Shown here: piece after piece, positions 34,837 through 44,504 of the stretch
How the letters are laid out: each line of letters opens with the position of its first letter
How positions within the stretch are numbered: the stretch's first letter is position 1
DNA from: Vibrio sp. BS-M-Sm-2
GTDB lineage: Bacteria; Pseudomonadota; Gammaproteobacteria; Enterobacterales; Vibrionaceae
Direction: 5' to 3'
Length of the DNA stretch: 64,000 bases
Assembly (NCBI RefSeq): GCF_041504345.1
Contig: NZ_CP167894.1
Span: forward strand, 2,852,001 to 2,916,000
Notes under the pieces: model-generated
Seen by the model: the letters and a program-made list of their open reading frames with translations, nothing else
Databases searched by the model: none
What the model was told of the DNA's origin: nothing
Made by a program: the position numbers and the translations under genes

Positions 34837-35631
34837 ATGAAAATTGCTTTAGGTATTGAATATAACGGTACCCACTACTTTGGTTGGCAGCGCCAACGAG
34901 ACGTGAAAAGTGTCCAAGAAGAATTGGAAAAGGCTCTTTCAGTTGTCGCGAATCACCCTGTAGAAGTTATGTGCGCAGGTCGTACAGATGCCGGTGTTCA
35001 CGGTACGGGACAAGTCGTTCACTTTGAAACTAATGTCGATCGTAAAATGGTGGCATGGACAATGGGCGCGAATGCCAACATGCCAAAAGATATTGCGGTT
35101 CGTTGGGCGACAGAAGTGAATGAGGATTTTCATGCTCGCTTCTCAGCAACTGCCCGCCGTTATCGCTACATTATCTTTAACCATGCACTTCGCCCTGGCA
35201 TTTTGAATTCAGGCGTGAGCCATTATCATGGCCATCTTGATGAGAAAAAAATGCACGAAGCGGGTCAGTACTTACTTGGTGAGAATGATTTCACTTCGTT
35301 CAGGGCAACACATTGTCAATCCCGTAGCCCATGGAGAAACATGATTCACTTGAACGTGACTCGTCATGGACACTACATTGTGATTGATATTAAAGCGAAT
35401 GCGTTTGTTCACCACATGGTGAGGAATATTACTGGTAGCCTTATTGCCGTAGGTAAAGGTGAGCAGAAACCAGAGTGGATCCAGTGGCTTTTAGAAGCTA
35501 AAGATCGAAAAGTAGCCGGCGCAACTGCAAAAGCGGAAGGTTTGTATCTTGTGGATGTTGATTATCCTGAACATTTTGAGCTACCACGAGAGCCAATTGG
35601 TCCTCTATTTTTGCCGGACAATTTGAACTAA
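34837..35631 (+). CDS. truA: tRNA pseudouridine(38-40) synthase
   Basis: Makes pseudouridine at positions 38-40 in the anticodon arm of many tRNAs. The 264 residues show the catalytic Asp in [18 protein letters not shown] and further signatures [16 protein letters not shown] and [16 protein letters not shown]. It follows hubP after a terminator, so it has its own promoter, probably around 34770-34800 in the AT-rich gap. The SD is weak (AAAGAGAAC). Confidence 0.97.
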   Translation: MKIALGIEYNGTHYFGWQRQRDVKSVQEELEKALSVVANHPVEVMCAGRTDAGVHGTGQVVHFETNVDRKMVAWTMGANANMPKDIAVRWATEVNEDFHARFSATARRYRYIIFNHALRPGILNSGVSHYHGHLDEKKMHEAGQYLLGENDFTSFRATHCQSRSPWRNMIHLNVTRHGHYIVIDIKANAFVHHMVRNITGSLIAVGKGEQKPEWIQWLLEAKDRKVAGATAKAEGLYLVDVDYPEHFELPREPIGPLFLPDNLN

Positions 35632-35807
35632 ATGTGAGACTTAGGTTCAAAAAATATTACGGTTTAGTGCGTAAGATAGTGCCAGAAAATAGGTACAACC
35701 AGTTTTTTATCTACAGTCGCTGTTTTATGTGCTTTAATTCCCACGCATAATTCCCAAATTTATTTCTTTCGCAATCAAGCGGAAGAATCGAAACAAAAAG
35801 GTCTTCC

Positions 35808-36734
35808 ATGAGTTGGCTTGAAAAGATTTTAGAAAAAAGCAACATCGTAACATCTCGTAAAGCGTCTATCCCTGAGGGTGTTTGGACTAAATGTACTTCT
35901 TGTGAGCAGGTTCTGTACCATGCAGAACTAGAGCGTAACCTAGAAGTATGTCCAAAATGTGACCATCACATGCGCATGAAAGCACGTCGTCGTCTGGATA
36001 CCTTCCTAGACAAAGGTGAGCGTGTTGAACTCGGTGCTGATCTTGAGCCACAAGACAAGCTGAAGTTTAAAGACTCAAAGCGTTACAAAGAACGTATCTC
36101 TGCTGCTCAAAAGAACAGTGGTGAGACAGACGCATTAGTTGCAATGAAAGGCGAACTGCTTGGTTTACCTATTGTAGCGTGTGCTTTTGAATTCTCATTC
36201 ATGGGCGGCTCAATGGGTTCTGTTGTTGGTGCTCGCTTTGTGAAAGCGGTAGATACTGCTATTGAGAACAACTGTGGTTTAGTTTGTTTCTCTGCAAGTG
36301 GTGGTGCTCGTATGCAAGAGGCATTGATGTCTCTAATGCAAATGGCGAAAACCAGTGCAGCTCTAGAGCGCTTATCTGCGAAAGGCCTACCGTTTGTTTC
36401 AGTAATGACTGATCCAACAATGGGCGGTGTTTCTGCAAGTTTGGCAATGCTTGGCGATATCAACATTGGTGAACCAAAAGCACTGATTGGTTTTGCTGGA
36501 CGTCGTGTAATCGAACAAACGGTACGTGAAGACCTTCCTGAAGGTTTCCAACGTAGTGAGTTTCTTCTAGACCACGGTGCTATCGACATGATCGTTGACC
36601 GTCGTGAGATGCGTCAGCGCGTTGCAAGCCTTGTTGCTAAAATGACCAACCAGCCTTCACCATTAGTAGTTTCTGTGAACGATTCACCGAATGAAGCTAC
36701 TTATGAAGTACCAGAAGCGCCAGAAAAAGGGTAA
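35808..36734 (+). CDS. accD: Acetyl-CoA carboxylase carboxyltransferase subunit beta
   Basis: Pairs with AccA to transfer CO2 from carboxybiotin to acetyl-CoA. The 308 residues start with a four-Cys zinc ribbon (CTSC ... CPKC, about residues 27-49), then the crotonase-fold domain with [38 protein letters not shown] and [15 protein letters not shown]. The end is Pro/Glu-rich. Followed closely by folC as in E. coli. Confidence 0.97.
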   Translation: MSWLEKILEKSNIVTSRKASIPEGVWTKCTSCEQVLYHAELERNLEVCPKCDHHMRMKARRRLDTFLDKGERVELGADLEPQDKLKFKDSKRYKERISAAQKNSGETDALVAMKGELLGLPIVACAFEFSFMGGSMGSVVGARFVKAVDTAIENNCGLVCFSASGGARMQEALMSLMQMAKTSAALERLSAKGLPFVSVMTDPTMGGVSASLAMLGDINIGEPKALIGFAGRRVIEQTVREDLPEGFQRSEFLLDHGAIDMIVDRREMRQRVASLVAKMTNQPSPLVVSVNDSPNEATYEVPEAPEKG

Positions 36735-36776
36735 AGTACCTTCTAACAAACCAACTTAATTATGGTTATGAGTTAG

Positions 36777-38039
36777 ATGAGTCAACAACCTATTCCTCAA
36801 GCCACATCCTCTTTGGAGATGTGGCTTGATTATTTATCAAACATCCACACAACCGCTATTGATCTTGGATTAGACCGAGTTCAGGCCGTCGCCTCTAAGG
36901 CAAACCTTACCAAACCTGCTCAACATGTTATTACTGTTGCCGGAACCAATGGCAAAGGCTCTACATGTGCACTGATGGAAGCGATTCTATTGGACGCTGG
37001 TTACTCAGTTGGTGTCTATAGCTCTCCCCACTTAATTCGCTATAACGAGCGTGTTCGTATCAACGGCCAAGATCTATCTGATGAAAAGATGGTTCAGTCT
37101 TTCGATTTCATTGAAAAAGAGCGTGGCGAAATTAGCCTGAGCTTTTTCGAATATGGCACTTTAGCTGCGTTACGTGCGTTTCAAACTGAAGCGGTTGATG
37201 TTGTGCTATTAGAAGTTGGTTTAGGCGGACGTTTAGACGCTACCAATATCGTTGAGCATGATGTTTCTGTGATTACTAGTTTGGCTGTCGACCATGTTGA
37301 CTGGCTTGGTGATGACATCAATGTAATTGGCTTTGAGAAAGCGGGCATTTATCGTAGCGGTAAACCAGCTATTTGTGGTCAACCTAAACCACCGGTAACG
37401 GTTGCGGCACACGCTGATGACATTAAGGCTGAGTTCTACCAAGTTGGTATCCAATACACCTATGATGTTGACGGTGATACGTGGAACTGGCGCAGTGGCG
37501 CATTTCAACTGGAATCGCTACCTATTCCAAACCTACCGTTACCTAATGCTGCAACTGCGTTGATGGCATTGGGCACATCAGAGCTTAGTATTAGTGACGT
37601 GAACGTTGTTAACGGTATGAAGAATGCGCAGCTTCCAGGGCGTATGCAGCAAATTAGCGAACAACCCGTGATTGTGCTTGATGTGGCGCACAACCCTCAT
37701 TCTGCTGAATATTTTGCGCAGCAAGTTACGAAGAAGTATGCAGGTAAAAATTTACACGTTGTAGTCGCCATGCTTCATGACAAAGATATCCCAGCGACAT
37801 TGGAAGTATTAGCGCCAATCGCAACTCATTGGTATCCAGCTTCATTACAAGGGCCACGCGCAGCGACAGCCGCTGAATTGTGTCAAAGCCTACCTGACAG
37901 CGTAGAGCAGCATTCAAACCCTGTCGCAGCGTTTGAAGCGGCTTTAGCTGCTGCTAAAGGTGACGATGTTGTGTTGGTTGTCGGTTCTTTCCATACCGTG
38001 GGTGAAGTGTTGGAGCATTGGCAGAAAAAAGGAAACTAA
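36777..38039 (+). CDS. folC: Bifunctional folylpolyglutamate/dihydrofolate synthase
   Basis: Adds glutamate to dihydropteroate and to folates. Mur-ligase fold with P-loop VAGTNGKGSTCALMEA, YSSPHLIRYNERVRING, LLEVGLGGRLDATN and LDVAHNPHSAEYFA. The 420 residues are normal. The stop codon TAA and the next gene's ATG overlap by one base (TAAATG context, next start 38040), so it is tightly coupled to the SPOR-domain gene. Confidence 0.96.
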   Translation: MSQQPIPQATSSLEMWLDYLSNIHTTAIDLGLDRVQAVASKANLTKPAQHVITVAGTNGKGSTCALMEAILLDAGYSVGVYSSPHLIRYNERVRINGQDLSDEKMVQSFDFIEKERGEISLSFFEYGTLAALRAFQTEAVDVVLLEVGLGGRLDATNIVEHDVSVITSLAVDHVDWLGDDINVIGFEKAGIYRSGKPAICGQPKPPVTVAAHADDIKAEFYQVGIQYTYDVDGDTWNWRSGAFQLESLPIPNLPLPNAATALMALGTSELSISDVNVVNGMKNAQLPGRMQQISEQPVIVLDVAHNPHSAEYFAQQVTKKYAGKNLHVVVAMLHDKDIPATLEVLAPIATHWYPASLQGPRAATAAELCQSLPDSVEQHSNPVAAFEAALAAAKGDDVVLVVGSFHTVGEVLEHWQKKGN

Positions 38040-38615
38040 ATGGCAAGTAAATTCCAAAGCCGATTAGTCGGCACCATCATTTTAGTGGCCATTGGCGTGA
38101 TTGTATTGCCCGATGTGCTAGATGGTAAGAAGCTCCACTATAAAGAAGAGTTTGCAAGCATTCCGATTAAGCCTGAGCTTGATAGTAATGTTGAAGTGTT
38201 TGAAGTACTCGATCCCGTTGAAGATCAGATAGCGCTACCGGATTCTCCGGTTGAGCAAGTGGTTGAAAGTGGTCGTACTGACAATTCAAACACGCAAACC
38301 GCGTCTTCTTCCAATAATAAAGAAGCAGACAAAGTGGCGGTCGTGGTTAAGCCAGTACCGGAAAAAAATGAATACCAAGACAGTGCTTGGATTATTCAAT
38401 TGATGGCTTTGAAGAATGCTGACAACGCAAAAAATGTTGTTAAGGATCTGCAAAAGCGCGGTTATCAGGCTCACACCAAGCAAGAAAAAACTTTTACGCG
38501 AGTAATTATTGGCCCGGATGTCTCTAAATCCAAACTTGAGCGACAAATTAAGGAATTAGAAAAAATTACGGGTTCAAAAGGCCAGTTGCTCAAATTTAAA
38601 CCGTTAAATCCATAA
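38040..38615 (+). CDS. dedD: SPOR-domain protein (DedD-type)
   Basis: Inner-membrane division protein whose periplasmic SPOR domain binds denuded septal glycan. The 191 residues include a short N-terminal cytoplasmic part, one transmembrane helix (about 8-24; LVGTIILVAIGVIVLPDVL), a variable linker, and a C-terminal SPOR domain (about 115-190; AWIIQLMALKNADNAKNVVKDLQ). It directly follows folC, as dedD does in E. coli. Confidence 0.9.
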   Translation: MASKFQSRLVGTIILVAIGVIVLPDVLDGKKLHYKEEFASIPIKPELDSNVEVFEVLDPVEDQIALPDSPVEQVVESGRTDNSNTQTASSSNNKEADKVAVVVKPVPEKNEYQDSAWIIQLMALKNADNAKNVVKDLQKRGYQAHTKQEKTFTRVIIGPDVSKSKLERQIKELEKITGSKGQLLKFKPLNP

Positions 38616-38629
38616 GAAAACGTTTGCGT
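38614..38629. promoter_or_regulatory. PurR box of the cvpA-purF operon
   Basis: AAGAAAACGTTTGCGT; its reverse complement ACGCAAACGTTTTCTT is, as I recall it, the PurR operator of E. coli cvpA-purF. It overlaps the end of dedD by two bases and a -35-like TTGCGT (38625-38630), with a TTAAAA -10 candidate about 17 bp downstream. Purine-dependent repression is therefore expected. Confidence 0.85.
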
Positions 38630-38676
38630 CAGCATTTTTTCTGTTAAAATGCGCGCCAACTTAAGATGAAGAATTC

Positions 38677-39168
38677 ATGAATTGGTTAGATTTTGTCATT
38701 TTAGGCGTGATCGGCTTCTCTGCCGTGATCAGTTTAGTTCGTGGTTTCGCTAAAGAAGCCTTGTCACTCGTAATTTGGTTTGGAGCATTTTTTATTGCTA
38801 GCCAGTACTACGCTAAATTAGCAATGTACTTCACCAATATCGAAGATGAGATGTTTCGAAACGGAACTGCGATAGCAGCATTGTTTGTTGCAACGTTAGT
38901 TGTGGGTGCCTTAGTTAACTATGTCATCGGTCAGCTAGTTCAGAAAACAGGCCTGTCAGGTACAGATAGAATCCTCGGTGTCGTCTTTGGTGGCTTACGT
39001 GGTGTTTTGATTGTTTCTGCAGTGTTGTTTTTCATGGATGCGTTTACTGCATTCCCAAGTTCTGAGTGGTGGAAGAATTCGCAATTGGTTCCGGAATTTA
39101 GTCGAATCATTGCGCCGTTCTTCGAGCATTTACAAGCAACATCTAGTTTCTTATCTGGCGCGCTCTAG
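38677..39168 (+). CDS. cvpA: Colicin V production protein CvpA
   Basis: 163-residue inner-membrane protein with four hydrophobic helices (LDFVILGVIGFSAVISLVRG; AIAALFVATLVVGALVNYVIG; GVFGGLRGVLIVSAVLFFM pattern). Linked to envelope robustness and bile resistance in other bacteria; the biochemical role is unclear. First gene after the PurR-controlled promoter and 34 bp before purF. Confidence 0.94.
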   Translation: MNWLDFVILGVIGFSAVISLVRGFAKEALSLVIWFGAFFIASQYYAKLAMYFTNIEDEMFRNGTAIAALFVATLVVGALVNYVIGQLVQKTGLSGTDRILGVVFGGLRGVLIVSAVLFFMDAFTAFPSSEWWKNSQLVPEFSRIIAPFFEHLQATSSFLSGAL

Positions 39169-39202
39169 CGCCAGTTAATGTCGAAAAATCGAGGATTAGG
39201 AC

Positions 39203-40717
39203 ATGTGTGGTATTGTTGGAATCGTGGGTTCAACACCTGTAAACCAGTCTATTTATGACGCTTTAACGGTATTGCAGCATCGTGGCCAAGATGCCGCTGG
39301 TATTTGTACCATAGAAAGCAATCGTTTCCGTCTGCGTAAGGCGAACGGTTTAGTAAAAGATGTTTTTGAAGCAAAACACATGCAGCGCCTACAAGGTGAA
39401 GTTGGTATTGGCCATGTTCGTTATCCTACAGCGGGTAGTTCAAGTGCGTCTGAAGCTCAGCCTTTTTACGTAAACTCTCCTTTTGGCATTACGTTGGCAC
39501 ACAACGGTAACCTGACGAACGCAAATGAAGTTCGTGAAAAGTTGTTCGAAAAAGACCGTCGTCATGTAAATACAACCTCTGACTCTGAAGTTCTACTGAA
39601 CGTATTAGCTCATGAGATCGATACCGTTAAAGGTAACGTGACTTCAGATGACGTTTTCCGCGCTGTTGCAAATGTGCACCGTACAATTCGTGGTGCTTAT
39701 GCTGTAACTGCGATGATCATCGGCCACGGTATGATTGCATTCCGTGACCCACATGGTATTCGTCCACTGTGCCTTGGTAAGCGTGAAGTTCAAGGTAAAA
39801 CAGAGTACATGGTAGCGTCTGAATCGGTAGCACTCGATGCTGTTGGTTTTGACTTCATGCGCGACGTAGCACCAGGTGAAGCTATCTACGCAACGTTTGA
39901 CGGTGAGCTTTTCACTAAGCAATGCGCAGACAACCCACAACTAAACCCATGTATCTTTGAGTTTGTATACTTTGCACGCCCAGATTCATTTATCGACAAA
40001 ATTTCGGTTTACAGCGCACGCGTTGAGATGGGTGAGATGCTTGGTAAGCGTATTAAAGAAGAGTATGCAGACTTAGATATTGATGTGGTTATCCCAATTC
40101 CTGAAACATCGAATGATATTGCGCTACGAATTGCTCAAGCGATCAATAAGCCATACCGTCAAGGTTTCGTGAAAAACCGCTATGTTGGTCGCACGTTCAT
40201 TATGCCTGGTCAGCAACAACGTAAGAAGTCGGTTCGCCGTAAGCTCAACGCAATCCGCTCTGAGTTTAAAGGTAAGAACGTTCTTCTAGTTGACGATTCT
40301 ATCGTTCGTGGTACGACATCAGAGCAAATCATCGAGATGGCTCGTGATTCTGGCGCAAACAAGGTTTTCATGGTATCAGCGGCTCCAGAGGTTCGCTTCC
40401 CTAACGTTTACGGCATTGATATGCCGAGCGCGACAGAGCTGATTGCTCATGGTCGTGATAACGAAACGATTTGTAAGCAGATTGGCGCAGATGCTCTGAT
40501 TTTCCAAACACTACCAGATTTGATTTCTGCAGTAGGCATGGGCAATCAAGACATCGCACGCTTCGATACATCAGTATTCAACGGTGAGTATGTAACGGGC
40601 GATATCGACCAAGCGTACCTAGATTTCCTAGACTCTTTGCGTAATGACGACTCAAAGGTTCAACGTGAGATTCAACAAGATCTTGCGAACTTAGAGTTAC
40701 ACAATGAAGGTGCTTAA
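39203..40717 (+). CDS. purF: Amidophosphoribosyltransferase
   Basis: Commits PRPP to purine synthesis by forming phosphoribosylamine from glutamine. The Ntn-hydrolase glutaminase half begins with the nucleophile Cys2 (MCGIVGIVG) and has [11 protein letters not shown] and GHVRYPTAG. The PRPP-binding half has [17 protein letters not shown]. The 504 residues match. Cotranscribed with cvpA from the PurR-regulated promoter and ended by a strong terminator. Confidence 0.98.
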   Translation: MCGIVGIVGSTPVNQSIYDALTVLQHRGQDAAGICTIESNRFRLRKANGLVKDVFEAKHMQRLQGEVGIGHVRYPTAGSSSASEAQPFYVNSPFGITLAHNGNLTNANEVREKLFEKDRRHVNTTSDSEVLLNVLAHEIDTVKGNVTSDDVFRAVANVHRTIRGAYAVTAMIIGHGMIAFRDPHGIRPLCLGKREVQGKTEYMVASESVALDAVGFDFMRDVAPGEAIYATFDGELFTKQCADNPQLNPCIFEFVYFARPDSFIDKISVYSARVEMGEMLGKRIKEEYADLDIDVVIPIPETSNDIALRIAQAINKPYRQGFVKNRYVGRTFIMPGQQQRKKSVRRKLNAIRSEFKGKNVLLVDDSIVRGTTSEQIIEMARDSGANKVFMVSAAPEVRFPNVYGIDMPSATELIAHGRDNETICKQIGADALIFQTLPDLISAVGMGNQDIARFDTSVFNGEYVTGDIDQAYLDFLDSLRNDDSKVQREIQQDLANLELHNEGA

Positions 40718-40785
40718 TTAGCGTTTCGTCAGTAATAAAGAGTTTTTGCTAGCAATGATTCAATATTGCTAGCGATACAGAAAAT

Positions 40786-40816
40786 AAAAAACCAGAGCAT
40801 CGGCTCTGGTTTTTTT
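40786..40816. terminator. Bidirectional terminator between purF and the LysR gene
   Basis: AAAAAACCAGAGC-ATCG-GCTCTGGTTTTTTT; strong stem with A/T runs on both sides. Confidence 0.92.
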
Positions 40817-40839
40817 GTTTGTGGAGAAGGGGATTGATC

Positions 40840-41715
40840 TTAATGAATGTGGTATGCGATCACAAAATCAATAAACAATCTAACTTTCTCTGGTAGATGG
40901 TCTTTGTGGTTGTAAAGCATATAAATATCACGAGGGTTAGCGCTCCAGTCTTCTAAGACTTGTACTAAGCTGCCATCTTCAATGTATTCACGAATCATCA
41001 CGTCAGGCATCAGGGTAATACCTAGGCCTTCTGAGCAAGCTTGTCTCACGACATTAAGCGCATTGGCGTTGAAACGGCCTTTCTCGCTATTTACCACCGT
41101 CTCTTCATTCGAATTACTCAGCTGCCACTTAATCAGCGGGTAGCCTTTGAGTAGCGAATGGTTCGCTAGCTCTTCAGCATGGCTTGGAGCTGGGTTCTTC
41201 GCTAAGTACTCAGGGCTCGCGATAAGAATATCTTTGACTTCACTGATTTTGCGAGCGATTAGGCTTGAATCACGCTGCGGGCCGACACGGAAAATGACAT
41301 CCCACTCAGTTGGATCCAGCTGATCTGCTTGGTTGTTCATCATCAGCTCAATATTGATATCAGGGTATTGAGTCATGAATTCACTGAACATTGGCATCAT
41401 CATGCGCTTGGTCAGATTTGAGGGGGCCGTAATACGAATCTTACCGGAAGCGCCTTTGCACACGTCAGTTAACTCTTCTGCGGTAGAAGAGAGACGTTGC
41501 AACAGCGGAGAGCATTCATTGAAGAAACGTTCGCCTGCCTCTGTTAAAGAAAGTTTACGCGCGTGTCTATTGAGAAGCCTAAGGTTCAAAGAATCTTCCA
41601 AGGCTTGGATGCGTCGTGTGATGGTCGCAACCGGAATCATAGTCTTGCGCGATGTTGCGGTGTAGCTCCCATTTTCAACGACGAGTCGAAAGAGGTTTAA
41701 ATCATCTAATTTCAT
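40840..41715 (-). CDS. LysR-family transcriptional regulator
   Basis: 291 residues. HTH (about 2-60; MKLDDLNLFRLVVENGSYTATSRKTMIPVATITRRIQ region) and a LysR substrate domain of the GcvA/AaeR-like branch (GKIRITAPSNLTKRMMMPMF). I set the start at ATG 41715, the usual LysR N-terminus; an upstream ATG at 41727 adds MSGF. Divergent from the small ORF and the rssB-like gene, which are candidates for its targets by position only. Confidence 0.88.
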   Translation of the reverse strand: MKLDDLNLFRLVVENGSYTATSRKTMIPVATITRRIQALEDSLNLRLLNRHARKLSLTEAGERFFNECSPLLQRLSSTAEELTDVCKGASGKIRITAPSNLTKRMMMPMFSEFMTQYPDINIELMMNNQADQLDPTEWDVIFRVGPQRDSSLIARKISEVKDILIASPEYLAKNPAPSHAEELANHSLLKGYPLIKWQLSNSNEETVVNSEKGRFNANALNVVRQACSEGLGITLMPDVMIREYIEDGSLVQVLEDWSANPRDIYMLYNHKDHLPEKVRLFIDFVIAYHIH

Positions 41716-41771
41716 AAATCCAGACACATTTGTTTACAATCTCATCTAATTTATACGTAACAGTGAGATCA

Positions 41772-41924
41772 ATGTTTGCGTTACGTCAACTCGTTGCACT
41801 ATTTACAAGTATTCCAACCCTGGTCACGAATTACCAGCAAAGAGTGCAAATTTGTGTATTTAGCATTTTATTACTAAGTTTTATATTAGTTCTTAGAACA
41901 GATAACAATAATAATTCGACTTAG
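41772..41924 (+). CDS. Possible 50-aa single-pass membrane peptide
   Basis: ATG 41772 is preceded by GTGAGATC. The product has a basic N-terminal half (MFALRQLVALFTSIPTLVTN), one hydrophobic helix (VCIFSILLLSFILVL-like stretch) and a polar tail RTDNNNNST. It ends 19 bp before the rssB-like gene. It could be a real leader gene or a chance frame in AT-rich DNA; there is no family support. Confidence 0.35.
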   Translation: MFALRQLVALFTSIPTLVTNYQQRVQICVFSILLLSFILVLRTDNNNNST

Positions 41925-41943
41925 TTTTGTGAGGTTATAGATT

Positions 41944-43047
41944 ATGTACAAAACTCACAGTCAGCCAGTAATGACCTCGGCTCAGGAAGTAATTAACCAA
42001 AAATGCGTGATGTTGGTTGATGATGATCCTATTTTTCGCCGTATAACCAGCGCGTACCTAGACAAGGTCGGTTATAAAGTGGTTGAGGCTGAAAATGGAC
42101 TGGACGCTCTGCAAAAGCTTAGAGACTCAGCGCCAGATTTAATTGTGTGTGATTTATCAATGCCAATACTTGATGGCATAGAGCTTGTGGAAGAGCTCAG
42201 TTTAGAGTACCCGTCACTGCCTATGATCGTGGTGTCCGGCACTGATGATATGTCTGATGTGGCGAAAGCCTTGCGATTTGGTATTAAAGACTTTTTAGCG
42301 AAACCGTTAGAGGATCACGGTCATCTAGGAAGTGCGATTGCGAATACATTGACAGATTCGTTCGATAACATTTCAGACCAACGAGATTTTTCGAGCCAGT
42401 GGTTCTGTGTGGATGACGGGGGAGAGATCCCTGAAGACCAAGAACTGCATTGGCACCTGAATTACCTTCAAGATAATCCAAGCGCAGCAAAAGATTTACT
42501 GCATGCGCTGCTTCCAGAGAAAGATACGCGACAAGGCTCATGGCGTTGCAGTTACCGTTTACTGCAATCAACAGAGATGATGCCACTTGTGTTTGATTAT
42601 GCGTGGATGATGAACGGGCAATTTGCTTTTTACCTCGTCGATTCATCGTCTTCTGATAATGGCGGCTCAGCAACAACATTGTTGGTGAGAGCGCTGTTCC
42701 ACGATTACATAAGAAACAGAAAAGATTTTAATGTTGATCTCAAAGATATTGCTGAGATCTTAGAGAAGGGGATTCGTTGCTCTAAATGTTCTACCCCAGT
42801 GAATGCCTTGTTTGGTGTTGCCGACCTTGCCGAGGGAACCATCTCCATTTTACCTGCGGGCTTAGATGGGCAATGGTCGAATGGTGAATTGAATCAACAT
42901 ATTGCAGCAGGTGAGCGCTTGGGCGAGAACTGCAAGAAGAACTTTATAACGCGGGACCTTCCGATCGAACAGGGCTGCCAACTTTCGTTAAGCCTACTTG
43001 GAGCGGCAAGTTTTAGTTTAGACATACACCAAGGGTCTACCGATTAA
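41944..43047 (+). CDS. rssB: RssB-like response regulator
   Basis: REC receiver (about 20-135; VMLVDDDPIFRRITSAYLD, phospho-acceptor in LIVCDLSMPILDG, and the KPLEDHGHL switch region) followed by a PP2C-like effector domain lacking an obvious metal-ligand set. The second half lines up with E. coli RssB: NPSAAKDLLHALLP against NPAAAAKLLQELQP, and LLVRALFHDYIR against LLLRALFNGLLQ. In E. coli RssB delivers RpoS to ClpXP. At 367 aa it is about 30 longer. SD GAGG nine bases before ATG 41944; a second ATG at codon 10 is possible. Confidence 0.75.
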   Translation: MYKTHSQPVMTSAQEVINQKCVMLVDDDPIFRRITSAYLDKVGYKVVEAENGLDALQKLRDSAPDLIVCDLSMPILDGIELVEELSLEYPSLPMIVVSGTDDMSDVAKALRFGIKDFLAKPLEDHGHLGSAIANTLTDSFDNISDQRDFSSQWFCVDDGGEIPEDQELHWHLNYLQDNPSAAKDLLHALLPEKDTRQGSWRCSYRLLQSTEMMPLVFDYAWMMNGQFAFYLVDSSSSDNGGSATTLLVRALFHDYIRNRKDFNVDLKDIAEILEKGIRCSKCSTPVNALFGVADLAEGTISILPAGLDGQWSNGELNQHIAAGERLGENCKKNFITRDLPIEQGCQLSLSLLGAASFSLDIHQGSTD

Positions 43048-43195
43048 CCCTATATTTCCTCGGTTTTTGTGAATAATTGATTAAGGTATAGTTGCGCAAA
43101 TGGTGCGGCTATGCCTTTTTTGTTAAATGTCGATTTAGCAAAGCGGGTTTGGTTCGCCAGATACTTACCTTTACTAACAAAAACAAGAAGCAATC

Positions 43196-43333
43196 ATGGC
43201 AGATAACAAAGACTTTCAAGACCCGTTTAATGTATTCTATTTTTTAGGCTTTCTAGCCGCATTTTTAATGATCCCATTGCTACCTGCAACACTTACGTTG
43301 ATCCGTGTATTCAATGGTTACGCAACATTCTAG
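43196..43333 (+). CDS. Small membrane protein (45 aa)
   Basis: ATG 43196 to TAG 43333, SD AAGAAG nine bases upstream. A polar N-terminus (MADNKDFQDPFN) is followed by one long hydrophobic helix (VFYFLGFLAAFLMIPLLPAT). It resembles the small TorE-type membrane peptides of vibrios only in general character, and I do not assign it. It precedes ybaN by 47 bp on the same strand. Confidence 0.6.
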   Translation: MADNKDFQDPFNVFYFLGFLAAFLMIPLLPATLTLIRVFNGYATF

Positions 43334-43380
43334 TTAAGCTGTCGTCGCTGATTAACGATAGCTAACTCAAGGAGGCCACA

Positions 43381-43779
43381 ATTAGCGTTCGAGTTTTAAG
43401 TCTCAATATTGCTGGTGGCCTTTGCATATTTCTCGCAGTTCTAGGGATAGTTTTACCTGTTCTGCCAACCACACCTTTTCTCCTTCTTGCTAGCGCATGC
43501 TTCATGCGAAGTAATCCGAAAGTTCATAAATGGATGCACGAGCACAAAACGCTGGGTCCTTTACTGAACAATTGGTACCAACACGGTGCCGTAACCAAAC
43601 AAGTTAAAACGCGCGGCGTATTCTTTATCTTGTTGAGTTTTGCGTTATCCATCTACTTTGCCCCTATCATGTGGGTCAAGGCCTTCCTAATTTGTGTACT
43701 TGTTATTCTTCTCACATGGTTTATGCGACTTCCAACTCATGAGTTGGTTGCTGACAGCAAAGAAAATCACTACCATTAA
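43381..43779 (+). CDS. ybaN: YbaN/DUF454 inner-membrane protein, apparent ATT start
   Basis: Homology to E. coli YbaN starts well before the first ATG: the frame VLGIVLPVLPTTPFLLLASACFMR matches GTLGVVLPVLPTTPFILLAAWCFAR. The only plausible start giving the full protein is ATT 43381, five bases after a perfect AGGAGG. No ATG, GTG or TTG occurs in frame between the upstream TAA (43363) and ATG 43504, which would delete the first 41 residues and a membrane helix. Full length is about 132 aa with three to four helices. Function unknown. ybaN also sits before apt in E. coli. Confidence 0.8.
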   Translation: MSVRVLSLNIAGGLCIFLAVLGIVLPVLPTTPFLLLASACFMRSNPKVHKWMHEHKTLGPLLNNWYQHGAVTKQVKTRGVFFILLSFALSIYFAPIMWVKAFLICVLVILLTWFMRLPTHELVADSKENHYH

Positions 43780-43940
43780 GCCAGTGTGCCTGCTTGTACA
43801 GCGGGCGTTTATTATTTCAGCAATCAGAGTTATGACTCTCGTTGCAATGAATACCAATCGTACCTTTCCTTAATTCCAAGCGTTGATGTTTGATTCGTTG
43901 ACGAGAGTTTGGAAAGCGGCCTAATGAAGTGCATAAGATT

Positions 43941-44486
43941 ATGAACACAGAAAAAATCTCTCTGATCAAAGCAAGCATCAAAAGCATTCCTGATTACCCT
44001 AAAGCGGGTATTTTGTTCCGTGACGTAACAAGCTTGATGGAAGATCCTGCCGCGTATAAAGCGACAATCGATCTGCTAGCGGAAACATACAAGGACATGG
44101 GCTTTACTAAGATCGTTGGTACTGAAGCTCGTGGTTTCTTATTTGGTGCGCCTTTGGCACTAGAGCTAGGTGTTGGTTTCATTCCTGTCCGTAAACCTGG
44201 CAAACTGCCTCGTGAAACTGTGGCACAATCTTATGAGCTTGAGTACGGCACAGATACGCTAGAAATCCATACTGACGCTATCGTTGAAGGCGATAAAGTG
44301 TTGATGGTTGATGATTTGTTAGCAACAGGCGGTACGATTGAAGCAACAACAAAGTTGATTCGTCAACTAGGTGGTGTGGTAGAACACGCTGCATTTGTTA
44401 TTAACCTTCCAGAAATCGGTGGTGACAAGCGCTTACAAGGCTTAGGTCTAGAAGTGTTTAGCATCTGCGAATTCGACGGTCACTAA
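43941..44486 (+). CDS. apt: Adenine phosphoribosyltransferase
   Basis: Salvages adenine to AMP with PRPP. 181 residues from ATG 43941, the start matching the family; an upstream in-frame GTG at 43929 adds four residues. Motifs: [32 protein letters not shown] and the PRPP loop [16 protein letters not shown]. Followed by dnaX after 18 bp as in E. coli. Confidence 0.96.
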   Translation: MNTEKISLIKASIKSIPDYPKAGILFRDVTSLMEDPAAYKATIDLLAETYKDMGFTKIVGTEARGFLFGAPLALELGVGFIPVRKPGKLPRETVAQSYELEYGTDTLEIHTDAIVEGDKVLMVDDLLATGGTIEATTKLIRQLGGVVEHAAFVINLPEIGGDKRLQGLGLEVFSICEFDGH

Positions 44487-44504
44487 TCCTTTTCGGAATT
44501 ATTC

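Noticed and set aside
43504..43779. ybaN starting at the first ATG
   Set aside because: Would delete 41 residues homologous to YbaN including the VLPVLPTTPF motif and a membrane helix; ATT with AGGAGG is a better start.
43851..43862. Second full copy of the MITE-like repeat
   Set aside because: Only the left 12 bases match; no right end or internal similarity follows, so not annotated as an element.
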